NCBI GenBank assembly: GCA_947650365.1
Contig: CANTAL010000024.1
Location: forward strand, 1,831,001 to 1,895,000
DNA length: 64,000 nucleotides
Direction of reading: 5' to 3'
Source: Chamaelirium japonicum
Taxonomy: Eukaryota > Streptophyta > Magnoliopsida > Liliales > Melanthiaceae
The notes beneath the pieces were generated by a model. That model worked only from the letters and a program-made list of their open reading frames with translations. It was not told where the DNA came from and did no database searches. Position numbers and translations under genes: made by a program. This document shows positions 42,568 to 55,300 of this stretch, piece by piece; within the stretch, counting starts at the first letter, position 1, and every line of letters begins with the position of its first letter.

Positions 42568-45514
42568 CTTCTCTCTTTTTTCTTCGTTTATCTCTCCCTT
42601 CTCTTCTCTCTTCTTTTTTTTTCTCGCAACTTGTTATCAGCATGAACATATTGAGCCCAGCCGACCAGTCACAAGAAACCGGAGAGAGAAACAAAGACAG
42701 AAGAGAGAAGGGAATGGAAAGAAATATAATTTAAATAATTTAGTTAAATTTCTAAATAGTGGTTGGCTGGGCTTGATATGTTCATGTTGATAACGTGTTG
42801 AGAGTAAAGAGAAGAAGAGAGAAGAGAATGGAGAGATAAATAAAGAAAGAAGAGAGAAGAAGTTCTGCTCTAGTCCATTATCCTCGGGTATAGGTGTTAA
42901 GGAAGAAGAAATCTAAAACTCTACTTCTAAATAATATAATTAAATCTCTCCGTTCTCTTCTCTCTTCTCCCATGGATTAGGGTTTCTCATATATTACGTA
43001 GGCCCTAAGTAACCCTATAAATAATATATGACCCCTTTAGGGTGGGGCACATTTGATGGCTCTCTTATTCTCTCATCTCATAATACGTTATCAGCATGAA
43101 CATGTCGAGCCCAGTTGACCAATCATAAGAAAAATAGAGAGACAAACGAAGACGAAAGAAAAGAGAAGAGAACGAAGAGATAAACGATGATAGAAGAGAG
43201 AACTTCACACCTATACCCATGGCGAATGGACTGGAGCAGGACTTCTTCTCTCTTCTCTCTTCGTTTTTCTCTCCGTTCTTTTCTCTCTTCTTCTCTCTCT
43301 TCTATCTTCGTGTCTCTCTTCATTTATTGAGAAAAGAAGTGGAGTTTAACGAAGATAGAAAAGAGAGAAGAATAGAGAAGAAAATAGAGAGATAAATAAA
43401 GAGAGAAGAGAGAAGAAAGAAGGGAGAAGAAGTCCTGCTCCAATCAATTGGCCATGGGTATAGGTGTAAAGTAAGAAGGAATCTAAATTATAAAACTCTA
43501 CTTCTGTCTTCGTTTTTCTGTCCATTTTCTTATGATGGGTCGGCTGTGCTTGACATGTTCGTGCTGATAACGTGTTGTGAGATGGAAGAAAGAGAGAGCC
43601 GTCAAACGTGACCCACCCTAAAGGGGTTGTATATTATTTATAAGGTAAGCTTACTTAGGGCCTAAGCAATCCATGGGAAAACATAATCCATGGGAGACGA
43701 TAGAAGAGAACAGAGAGATTTAATTATATTATTGAGAAGTAGAGTTTTCTTAATAATATCATCTCAACGTTATTATGATTATCATAGTAAATTCTATTCT
43801 CTCTTCGTTTTAATCAAACAATTAATTTAATTAAAAAAATTATAGTAATATTACTATAAGAATCATAATAACGTTGAGAAGATACTATTGAGAAGTGGTG
43901 CTTAGAAATTTAGATTCCTTCTTATTTCATACCTATACCCATGGCGTATGGACTGGAGTATGACTTCTTCTTTCTTCTCTTTTCGTTTATCTCTCTGTTC
44001 TCCTCTTATCTTCTCTCTCTTCTGTCTTCGTTTCTCTCTCCGTTTTCTTATGACTGGTTAGCTGGGCTCGACATGTTTGTGCTGATAACGTGTTATGAGA
44101 TGAGAGAAAGAGAGAGCCATCAAACGTGCCCCACCCTAAAGGGGTCGTATATTATTTATAGGGTAAGCTTGTGCCTAAGCAATCTATGGAAAACCCTAAT
44201 CCATGGGAGAAGAAAGAAGAGAACGGAGAGATTTAATTACATTATTGAGAAGTGGAGTTTTGGAATTTAGATTCCTTCTTACTTCATACCTATACCCGTG
44301 GCCAATAAACTAGAACATGACTTCTTCTCTCTACTATCTTCGTTTATCTCTCCATTCTCTTTTTTCTTCTTCTCTCTTTTGTCTTTGTTTCTCTCTCCAT
44401 TTTCTTACGACTGGTCGCTGGGCTCGACATGTTCGTGCTGATAACGTGTTGTGAGATGGGAGAAAGAGAAAGCCATTAAACATGCCCCACCCTAAAGGGG
44501 TAGTATATTATTTATAGGGTAAGCTTACTTAGGGCCTAAGTATTCTATGGGAAACCCTAATCTATAGAAGATATCCGATAGTGTATATCTTAATATTCGA
44601 ACTTAGGGCCTAAGCTATTTGGGTGTGCCACTTCTTACTATCGAGCCCAGTCGACCAATCGTATCTCTCTCTTTTGTCTTTGTTTATCTCTTCGTTCTCT
44701 TCTCTCTTTTTCTGTCACTTCTATGATGTTTTGGAATTTAGATTCCTTCTTACTTCACACCTGTACCCATGGCTAATGGATTGGAGAAGGACTTCTTTTC
44801 TCTTCTCTCTTCGAAGAGATTTGAGAAAAAAAGAAAGAAAAGAATAGAGGGATAAATAAAGAGAGAAGAGAGAAGAAGTCCTGCTTTAGTCCATTGACCA
44901 TGGGTATAGGTGTGAAGTAAGAAGGAATCTAAATTCCAAAACTTCTCTTCTATCTTCGTCTCTCTCCATTTTCTTGTGACTGGTAGGCTGGGCTCGATAT
45001 ATTCGTGCTGATAATGTGTTGTGAGATGGGAAAAAGAGAGAGCCGTCAAAAGTGCCCCACCCTAAAGGGGTCAAATATTATTTATATATTCTCTCTTTCT
45101 CCCATCTCACACCATATTAATTAGAAAACTTAATTATTAAATTATTTTAATTATTTATTAATTAAATAATTAATTAATTTAATTAAAAAAATTATAATAA
45201 TATTACTATGATAATCATAATATCGTTGAGATGATACTATTGAGAAGTGGAGTTTTGGAATTTAGATTCCTTCTTACTTCACACCTATAGCCATGGTGAT
45301 AATCAATTATATATAATTAAATATTTATAAGGTAAGCTTACTAATTAAGAGAATTAATTTAATAATTATTTAAATAAATGATTAATATGACCCCTTTAGG
45401 GTGGGGCATGTTCGATCGGATGGCTGTCCACCGTCGGATCTCTCCTATGGATTAGGGTTTCCCATAGATTGCTTAGGCATTAAGTAAGCTTACCCTATAA
45501 ATAAAATACGTTAT

Positions 45515-45725
45515 CAACATGAACATGTCAAGCCCAACCGACCAATCATAAGAAAATAGACAGAGAAAGGAAGACAGGAGAGAGAAAAAAAGAAAAAAAA
45601 GAACAGGGAGATAAACGAAGAGAGAAGATAGAAGAAGTCCTGCTCCAACCTATTGGCCACGGGTATAGGTGTAAAGTAAGAAGAAATCTAATTAGAGTGG
45701 GGCATGTTTGATGGCTCTCTCTTTC
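45515..45725 (+). repeat. Array unit duplicated at 46730-46925
   Basis: Both copies share AAGCCCAACCGACCA, CCTGCTCCAACCTATTGGCC and an unusual direct joining of GAATCTAATTAG(A/G)GTGGGGCA, where the internal tail is fused to the LTR core. The spacing is about 1215 bp, a second and smaller amplification step. Confidence 0.7.
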
Positions 45726-45831
45726 TTCTATCTCACAACACATTATAGCACAAATATATCGAGCCCAACCGACCAGTCACAAGAAAACGGAGAGAGAAAC
45801 GAATACAGAAGAGAGAGAAGAAGATATAGTT

Positions 45832-46194
45832 AATAAAATAATAAATTTAATAAATTTATTATGTAATTAATTAATTAAATTTTTCTTATTAAATTATGAA
45901 ATATTAATTAAAATAAATAAAAAATTAATTATTTAATTAAGTATTAAAATAAAATAATAATTCAATAACTATTTACTTATTATTTAAATAATAATTTAAT
46001 TTTTTGAATATATTAATAATAAAATATTTTTTTAAATAACTTAAATTTTTTTAAATAATCAAATTAATATTTATTTATTTTAATATTGAAATATTAAATA
46101 AATAATTTAAATATTTAGTTATATAGAAAATAAAATATTTATTTAATTATTTAACTATTTAATTTATTAAACTAATTAAATTAATTAAATAATA
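45832..46194 (+). repeat. AT-rich core of the small LTR element
   Basis: Almost only A and T, about 360 bp, directly upstream of the polypurine tract at 46195. Related tracts lie at 48365-49131 and 60289-60935. No frame is kept. Confidence 0.75.
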
Positions 46195-46212
46195 GGAAGT
46201 AAAGAAGGAAGA
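46195..46212 (+). other. Polypurine tract of the small LTR element
   Basis: GGAAGTAAAGAAGGAAGA is all purine but for one T, and directly precedes the LTR tip TGAGGCACACC. The same arrangement is seen at 49132-49149 and, on the minus strand, at 60268-60285. Confidence 0.8.
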
Positions 46213-46451
46213 TGAGGCACACCCGATTTTTTTGCTTTAAAAAAAATTTATATTTTTCTTTAAAAAATTTAAAATATTACAATTGTTATAAGATCGTTCG
46301 ATCGAATAGCTGTCCACCGTCGGATCTCTCCTATGGATTAGGGTTTCCCATAGATTGCTTAGGCCCTAAGTAAGCTTACCCTATAAATAATATATGACCC
46401 CTTTAGGATGGAGCACATTTGATGGCTCTCTCTTTCTCCCATCTCACAATA
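46213..46451 (+). mobile_element. Intact small LTR (239 bp) of the array element
   Basis: It begins TGAGGCACACC and ends CTCACAATA (consensus CTCACAACA). It has a PPT before it and a PBS after it. The AT-rich 5' part is followed by ATCGTTCGATCG, GGATTAGGGTTTCCCATAG, the TATA box TATAAATAA (46382-46390) and CCCCTTTAG. The minus copy at 60027-60267 is 241 bp, which supports the boundaries. Confidence 0.75.
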
Positions 46452-46465
46452 CATTATCAGCACGA
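46452..46465 (+). other. Primer-binding site of the small element (internal tRNA type)
   Basis: CATTATCAGCACGA; the array consensus is CGTTATCAGCACGA. Its complement TCGTGCTGATAACG equals the anticodon arm of nuclear tRNA-Ile (TCGTGCTAATAACG, from memory), except at the wobble base, which is inosine in the mature tRNA and pairs with C. This suggests priming by a half-tRNA, as in Drosophila copia. Confidence 0.5.
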
Positions 46466-48364
46466 ATATGTCGAGCCCAGCTGACCAGTCACAAAAAAAC
46501 GGAGAGAGAAACGAAGACAGAAGAGAACGAAGAAGAAAGAAGAGAACAGAGAGATAAATGAAGAAAGAAGAGAGAAGAAGTCCTACTCCAGTCCATTCAC
46601 CACGGGTATAAGTGTAAAGTAAGAAATAATCTAAATTCTCAAACTCTACTTCTCAATATTTATATGGCCACTTTAGGGTGGGGCACATTTGACGGCTTTC
46701 TTTTTCTCCATCACACAATACGTTATCAATACGAACATGTCAAGCCCAACCGACCAGTCATAAGAAAACAGAGAGAGAAAGGAATATAGAAGAGAGAAAA
46801 AAAAAAGAGAACAGGGAGATAAACGAAGAGAGAAGATAGAAGAAGTCCTGCTCCAACCTATTGGCCACAGGTATAGGTGTAAAGTAAGAATAAATCTAAT
46901 TAGGGTGGGGCATATTTGATGGCTCTCCCTTTCTCCCATCTTACAACACGTTATAAGTACGAATATATCAAGCCCAACCGACCAGTTATAAGAAAACAGA
47001 AAGAGAAACGAAGACAGAAGAGAGAGAAGAAGAGAGAAGAAAATAGAGAGATAAATGAATAGAGAAGAGATATGTATAGATGTGTAGTAAGAAGGAATAT
47101 AAATTATAAAACTCTACTTCTCAATAAAATAATTAAATCTCTCCATTCTCTTCTCTCTTCTCCCATGGATTAGGGTTTACCATAGATTGCTTAGGCCCTA
47201 AGTAAACATACCCTATAAATAAAATATGACCCCTTTAGGGTAGGGCACGTTTAATGGGTCTCTCTTCCTCCTATCTCATAAAATGTTATCAGCACGAACA
47301 TGTCTAGCCCAGCCAACCAGTCATAAGAAAAGAAAGAGAAAAACAAAGACAGAAGAGATAGAAGAAAACTGAGAATTAATTATTTAAATAGTCTCTTCTT
47401 ATACGGGTATAGGTGTGAAGTAAGAAGGAATCTAAATTCCAAAACTCCACAAAAGAGAGAGAAGAAAAGAGAAGAGAACAAAGAAATAAATAAAGAGAGA
47501 AGAGAGACGAAGTCCTGCTCTAGTCCATTAGCCATGGGTATAGGTATGAAGTAAGAAAAAATCAAAATTCCAAAACTTTATTTTTTAATATTTATATGAC
47601 CCCTTTAGGGTGGGGCATGTTTTACGGCTCTCTCTTTCTCCCATCTCATAATACTTTATCAGTATGAACATGTCGAGCCCAACCGATCAGTTATAAGAAA
47701 ATGAAGAGAGAAACGAAGATAAAAGAGAGAGAAGAGAACAGAGTGATAAACAATAAGAGAAGAAAGAAGAAGACCTGCTCCAGTCTATTGGCCACGAGTA
47801 TAGGTGTGAAGTAAAAAGGAATCTAAATTCCAAAACTTTACTTTTTATTAATATATTTAAGTCTCTTCGTTCTTTACTTTCTTCTCCCATGGATTAGGGT
47901 TTTCTATAGATAGCTTAGGCCCTAAGTAAGCTGACCCTATAAATAATATACGACCCCTTTAGATGGGGCACGTTTGACGACTCTCTTTTTCTCCCATCTT
48001 ACAATATGTTATCAGCACGAATATGTCAAGCCCAGTCGATCAATCACAAGAAAACAGAGAGAGAAGAAGAGCAAAGAAAACAGAGATATAAACGAAGACA
48101 GAAGAGAAAAGAAGTCCTGCTCCAATTTATTGTCATCCGATCAAACGATCTCATAACAGTTGTATTGTTTTAAAATTTTTTAAAGAAAAATATAAATTAA
48201 TTTTATTACAAAAAATTCATTGACAATCAATTGAGAGAAGAAGAAAGAAGAGAACGATGAGATAAACGAAAAGAGAAGAGAGAAGAAATCTTACTCCAGT
48301 CCATTCGCCACAGGTATAGGTGTCAAGTAATAAGAATCTAAATTCCAAAACTCTACTTCTCAAT

Positions 48365-49131
48365 AGTATCATCCCAAAGTTTTTATGATTATTATATTTA
48401 TGTTATTAAAATTTTTTTAATTAAATTAATTATTTATTTACTTATTAAATAATTTAAATAATTTAATAATTATATTTTGGCAAATTAATTAATTTATTTA
48501 ATTACTTAATTATCAAGTTATTTAATAAAATTTATTATTTTATTTATTAATTATTAGTATATTATTAAATAATTATTTATTTATATAATTAATTTATTAA
48601 TTATTTTTATTAGTTATTTCTATAATTATTATTTTATTTTCAAATAATTAAATAATTAATCAATAATTTAAATATTTAAAAACTTATTTAGTTAAAAATA
48701 TATTAAACAGATAATTTGTTTAAAGGAATAAATAATTTAATTATTAAATTAATTTATAGTTAAATAAATAATATTTTAAATTAATTATTATATAATTAAA
48801 TAATTTAAAAAATATTTTATTAAAGTATAAAATATTAAATGAAATAAAAACATTAATTATTTAGTTAAATAATAAAATAAAATAATAATTTAATAACTAT
48901 TTAATTATTATTTAAATAATTACTTAATTATTTGAATATATAAATAATAAAATATTTTTTAAATAACTTAATATTTTTTTAAATAATCAAATAAATATTT
49001 ATTTATTTTAATATTTAAATAATAAATAAATTATTTAAATAATTTAATTATATAGATAATTAAATATTTATTTAATTATTTAACTATTTAAATATTTAAT
49101 TTATTAAACTAATTAAATTAATTAAATAACA
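48365..49131 (+). repeat. Long AT-rich core of the small LTR element
   Basis: About 770 bp of nearly pure A/T with short direct repeats (AATAATTTAA, TTATTTAATTA). It starts after the tail phrase CTCAATAGTATCATC and ends at the polypurine tract 49132-49149. Confidence 0.75.
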
Positions 49132-49149
49132 GGAAGTAAAGAAAGAAGA

Positions 49150-49363
49150 TGAGGCACACCTGAATTTTTTGCTTTAGAAATAATTTATATTTTTCTTAAA
49201 AAAATTTAAAACAGTACAAATGTTATAAGATCGTTCGATCGGATGGCTATCCATCGTCGGATCTCTACCATGGATTAGGGTTTCCCATAGATTGCTTAGG
49301 CCCTAAGTAAACTTAACCTATAAATAATATACGACCCCTTTGGGGTGGGGCACATTTGACGTC
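49150..49363 (+). mobile_element. Small LTR, 3'-truncated
   Basis: It starts with the tip TGAGGCACACC right after the PPT. It contains GATCGTTCGATCGGATGG and the TATA region (CCTATAAATAATATACG), and breaks off at about TTTGACGTCTC, where an internal tail (CTCCACTTCTCAATAATA) is joined. With 46213-46451 it may have bounded one longer copy. Confidence 0.65.
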
Positions 49364-52300
49364 TCTACTCCACTTCTCAATAATATAATTATATCTCTCA
49401 GTTCTCTTCTATCTTCTCCCATGGATTTGGGTTTTCCATAGATTGCTTAGGTCCTAAGTAAACTTACCCTATAAATAATATATGACCCCTTTAGGGTGGG
49501 GCACATTTGACGACTCTCTCTTTATCCCATCTCATAACAAGTTATCAGCACGAACATATCGAGCCCAGCCGACCAGTCGCAAGAAAACGGAGAGAGAAAC
49601 GAAGACAGAAGTGGAGTTTTAGAATTTAGATTCTTTCTTAGTTCATACTTATACCCATGGTCAATGGACTAGAGTATGACTTCTTCTCTCTTATCTTTTT
49701 GTTTATCGCTCCATTCTCTTCCTTCTGTCTTCGTTTCTTTCTCCATTTTCTTACGACTGGTCGGTTAGGCTCGACATGTTCGTACTGATATTGTGTTGTG
49801 AGAAGGGAGAAAGAAAGAGCCGTCAAATATGCCCAACCCTTAAGGGGTCGTAAAAATATTAAGAAGTTGAGTTTTGGAATTTAGATTCCTTCTTACTTTA
49901 AACCTATACTCGTGGCTAATGGACTGGAGTAGGACTTCTTCTTCCTTTGTTTATTTCTTTATTCTCTTCTCTCTTCTTCTCTCTTTTGTCTTTGTTTCTT
50001 TCTTTGTTTTCTCTTCTCTCTTCTTTTCTCTCTTCTGTTTTTGTTTCTTTCTCCGTTTTCACTTGACTGGTAGGCTGGGCTTAATATGTTCATTCTGATA
50101 ACGTGTTGTGAGGTGGAAGAAAGAGAGAGCCGTCAAACGTGCCCTACCCTAAAGGGGTCATATAAATATTAAGAAGTGGAGTTTTGTAATTTAGATTCTT
50201 TCTTACTTCACACCTATACCCATGGCTAATGGACTGGAGCAGGACTTCTTCTCTTTTCGTACTGATAATATTTCTATAATTTTTTTAATTAAATTAATTA
50301 TTTAATTAAAATGAAGAGAATTTTGGAATTTACTATGATAATTATAATAACTTTGAGATGATGCTATTGAGAAGTAGAGTTTTGGAATTTAGATTTATTC
50401 TTACTTCACACTTATACCCATGGCGAATAGACTGGAGCAGTATTTCTTTTCTCTTCTCTCTTTATTTATCTCTCCTTTCTCTTCTCTTTTCTGTCTTCGT
50501 TTCTCTCTTCGTTTTTTTGCGACTGGTCAGCTGGGCTCGACATGTTCATTCTGATAACGAATTGTGAGATGGGAGAAAGAAAGATCCATCAAACATGTCC
50601 CACCCTAAAGGGGTCATATTTATTTATAGGGTAAGCTTACTTAAGGCCTAAGCAATCTATGGGAAACCCTAATCCATAGGAGAATAGAGAAAAGAACGGA
50701 AATATTTAATTATATTATTGAGAAGTGGAGTTTTGAAATTTAGATTCCCTCTTACTTCACTCCTATACCGGTGGTGAATGGACTGGAGTAAGACTTTTTT
50801 TCTCTTCTCTCTTTAATATTCTCTCCGTTCTCTTCTCTCTTCTTCTCTCTTCTCACAATACGTTATCAGCACGAACGTGTCGAGCCCAGCCGACCAGTCA
50901 CAAGATAACGGTACAAGAAACGAAGACATAAGAGAGAGAAGAAGATAGAAGAGACCAGAGAGATAAATAAAGAGAGAAGAAGAGAAATAAAATATTTTTT
51001 ATGCACATAAACTTATATAAATTATTTAATAAATATGAAATGTTTTATAATTAAATATTTATATAATAATATTGAGATGGTACTATTTAAATATTTAAAA
51101 AAATAATATAATTTATAATATTTAAAGAAATATTAATTAAAATAAATAAAATAAATAAGCAATCTCCCATCTCACAATACGTTATCAACACGACTATGTC
51201 GAGCCCAATGGACCAGTCATAAAAAAACGGAGAGAGAAATAAAGTCAGAAGAGAGAGAAGGAGAGAGAAGAGAACGGAGAGTTAAAAAAAGAGATAAGAG
51301 AGAAGAAGTCTTGCTCCTGTCTATTGGCTACAGGTATAGGTGTGAAGTAAAAAGGAATCTAAATTCCAAAATTCTACTTCTCAATATTAATAGTACCCCT
51401 TTAGGGTGGGGTATGTTTGATGACTCATTGTTTCTATCATTTTACAACACGTTATCTTCACGAATATGTCGAGCCCAGCCGATTAGTCACAAGAAAACGA
51501 AGAGAAAAACGAAGACAAAAGAGAAAGAAGAAGAGAAAAGATAACAGAGAGATAAATGAAGTGAGAAGAGAGAAAAAGTCTTGTTTCAGTCCATTGGCCA
51601 CGGGTATAGGTGTAAAGTAAGAAGGAATCTAAATTCCAAAACTCTACTGCTCAATATTTATACGACCCCTTTAATGTGGGGAATGTTTGATGGCTCTTTC
51701 TTTTTCTCATCTTATAATACGTTATCAATATGAACATATCGAGCCTAGCCGATAATTCATAAGAAAATAGAAAGAGAAACAAAGATAGACGAGAGAGAAG
51801 TAGAAAGAAAAGAACGAAAAGATAAACGAAGAGAGAAGAGAGAAAAAGTCCTGCTTCAACCATTGGCCGCGGGTATAGGTGTGAAGTAAGATAGAATCTA
51901 AATTCCAAAACTCTACAGAAGAGAGAGAAGAAGAGAGAAGTAAATAGAGAGTTAAATAAAGAGATAAGAGAGAAGAAGTCATGCTCTAGTTTATTGGCCA
52001 CGGGTATAGGTATAAAGTAATAAGGAATCTAATTTTCAAAACTCCACTTCTGTCTTTGTTTCTCTCTCTATTTTCTTACGACTGGTCAACTGGGCCTGAC
52101 ATATTCGTACTGATAACATATTATAAGATGGAAGAAAGAGAGAGCCGTCAAACGTACCCCACCCAAAAGGGGTCATATATTATTTATAGAGTAAGTATTG
52201 TGAGATGGAAGAAAGAGAGAGCCGTGAAACATGCCCCAATCTAAAGGGGTCATATATTATTTATAGAGTAAGCTTACTTAGGGCCTAAGCAATCTATAGG

Positions 52301-55300
52301 AAACCCTAATCTATAAGAGAAGAGAAAAGAGAATGGGGAGATTTAATTATATTATTGAGAAGTAGAGTTTTGGAATTTAGATTCTTTCTTACTTCACACC
52401 TATACCTATGGCCAATGAACTGGAACAGGACTTCTTTTCTCTTCTCTCTTCGTTTATCTCTCTGTTCTCTTCTTTTTTCTTTTCTCTCTTCTATCTTCAT
52501 TTCTATCTCTATTTTCTTATGACTGGTTGGCTGGGTTCAATATATTCGTGCTGATAACTTATTCTGAGATAGGAGAAAGAAAGAGTCCTCAAACTTTTCC
52601 CACCCTAAAGGAGTCTTATATTATTTATAGGGTAAACTTACTTAGGGCCTAAGCAATCTATGGGAAACCCTAATCCAAGGGAGAAGAAAGAAAAGAACAG
52701 AGACAGAAGAGAACAAAGTAATTTAATTATATTATTAAAAAGTAGAGTTTTGGAATTTAGATTCCTTCTTACTTTACACAAATACCCGTATCCAATGGAC
52801 TGGAGCAGCACTTCTTCTCTCTTCTCTCTTTATTTATCTTTCTGTTATCTTCTCTCTTCTTCTCTCTCTTCTGTGGAGTTTTGAAATTTAGATTCCTTCT
52901 TACTTCACACCTATCCCCATGGCCAATGGATTGGAGCAGAACTTCTTCTTTCTTCATTTATCTCTTTATTCTCTTCGTTCTTCTCTCTCTTCTGTTTTTG
53001 TTTCTATCTCTGTTTTCTTGTGACTAGTCAACTGGGCTCGATATGTTCGTACTGATAATGTATTATGAGATAGGAGATTACTTATTTATTTTATTTATTT
53101 TGATCGGATGGCTGTCCATCGTCGAATCTATCTTATGGATTAGGGTTTTCTATAGATTGCTTAGACTCTAAGTAAGCTTACCCTATAAATATTTAACTTA
53201 TTTAATTAATTATCACCATGGGTATAGGTGTGAAGTAAGAAAGAATCTAAATTCCAAAACTCTACTTCTTAACAGTATCATCTCAATATTATTATGATTA
53301 TCATAGTAATATTACTATAATTGTTTTAATTAAATTAATCATTTAAAATAAAGAGAATTTTGGAATTTACTATGATAATCGTAATAACGTTGAGATGATA
53401 CTATTGAGAAGTGGAGTTTTGGAATTTATATTCATTCTTACTTTACACGTATACCCGTGGCCAGTGGACTAGAGCAGGACTTCTTCTCTTTTCTCTTTTC
53501 GTTTATCTATCTATTCTCTTCTTTCTTCCTCTCTCTCTTCTGTCTTTGTTTCTCTTTTCGTTTTCTTGTGACTGGTCGGGTGAGCTCGATATGTTCGTAC
53601 TAATAACGTGTTGTGAGATGGGAGAAAGATAGAGCCGTCAAATGTGCCCCACCCTAAAGGGGTCATATAAATATTGAGAAGTAATGTTTTGGAATTTAGA
53701 TTCCTTCTAACTTCACACCTATACCCGTGGCCAATGGACTGGAGCAGGACTTCTTCTTTTTTCTCTTTTTGTTTATCTCTTTGTTCTCTTCTCTCTTTTT
53801 CTCTCTCTTCTATCTTTATTTCTCTCTCTGCTTTCTTGTGACTGGTCCGCTAGGATAGATATGTTCGTGCTGATAACGTATTGTGAGATGGAAAAAATAA
53901 AGAGATATCAAATGTGCCCCATACTAAAGGGGTCATATAAATATTGAGAAGTAGAGTTTTGAAATTTAGATTCCTTCTTACTTCATGTCTATACCCGTGG
54001 CTAATAGACTGGAGCAAGACTTCTTTTCTCTTCTTTTATTATTTATTTCTCCGTTCTCTTCTCTCTTCTCCTCTTTTTTCTGTCTTCATTTCTCTTTCCA
54101 TTTTATTATGACTGGTTGGCTGAGCTTGACATGTTTGTGTTGATAACGTGTTGTGAGATGGGATAAAGAGAGAGTTATGACGGGTATAGGTGTGAAGTAA
54201 GAAAGAATCTAAATTCTAAAACTCTACTTCTCATTAATATAATTAAATCTCTCCGTTCTCTTCTATCTTCTTCCATGGATTAGGGTTTTCCATATATTGC
54301 TTAGGCCCTAAGTATGCTTACCCTATAAATAATATATGACCTCTTTAGGGTAGGGCACATTTGACGGCTCTCTCTTTTTCCCATCTCACAACACTTATCG
54401 TATAAATAATATATGACCCATTTAGCGAGGGGCATGTTTGACGGTTTTCTCTTTCTCCCATCACACAATACGTTATCAGCACGAACATATCGTACCCAAC
54501 CGATCAGTCGCAAGGAAACGGAGAGAGAAATGAAGACAGAATTGGAGTTTTGGAATTTAGCTTCCTTCTTACTTCACACTTATACCAGTGGTCAATGGAC
54601 TGGAGCAGGACTTCTTCTCTCTTCCCTCTTTATTTATATCTCCATTCTCTTCTCTCTTCTCTCTTCTTTTCTTTCTTCATTAGAGTTTTGTAATTTAGAT
54701 TCCTTCTTACTTCACACCTATACTATTAGCTAATGGACTGGAGCAGGGCTTCTTTTCTCTTCTCTCTTCGTTTATCTCTCCGTTCTCTTTTCTCTTTTTT
54801 GTCTTTATTTCTCTCTCCGTTTTCTTATGATGGAGACATAAATAAATAGAGAAGAGAGAAGTAGTCCTGCTCTAGTCCTTTGACCACGGGTATAGGTGTG
54901 AAGTAAGAAAGAATCTAAATTCTAAAACTCCACTTCTGTCTTCATGTCTCTCTCCGTATTCTTATGACTGGTCGGCTAGGCTCAACATGGTCGTGCTGAT
55001 AACGTGTTATCTGATGGGAGAAAGAGATAGCCGTCAAACGTGCCCCACCCTAACGGGGTCGTATAAATATTGAGAAGTGGAGTTTTGGAATTTAGATTCA
55101 TTTTTACTTCACATCTATACCCGTGGGTAATGGACTGGAGTAGGACTTCTTATCTCTTCTCTCTTCATTTATCTTTTTGTTCTCTCCTCTTTTCTTCTCT
55201 CTCTTCTGTCTTCGTTTTTCTCTCTATTTTCTTATGACTGGTGGGTTGGGCTTAACATGTTCATGCTGATAATGTGTTGTGAGAAGAGAAAAGAAGAGAG

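Noticed and set aside
46452..46470. A tRNA-Ile gene suggested by the anticodon-arm match
   Set aside because: Only the arm of about 14 bases is present; no acceptor, D or T arms flank it. It fits a primer-binding site.
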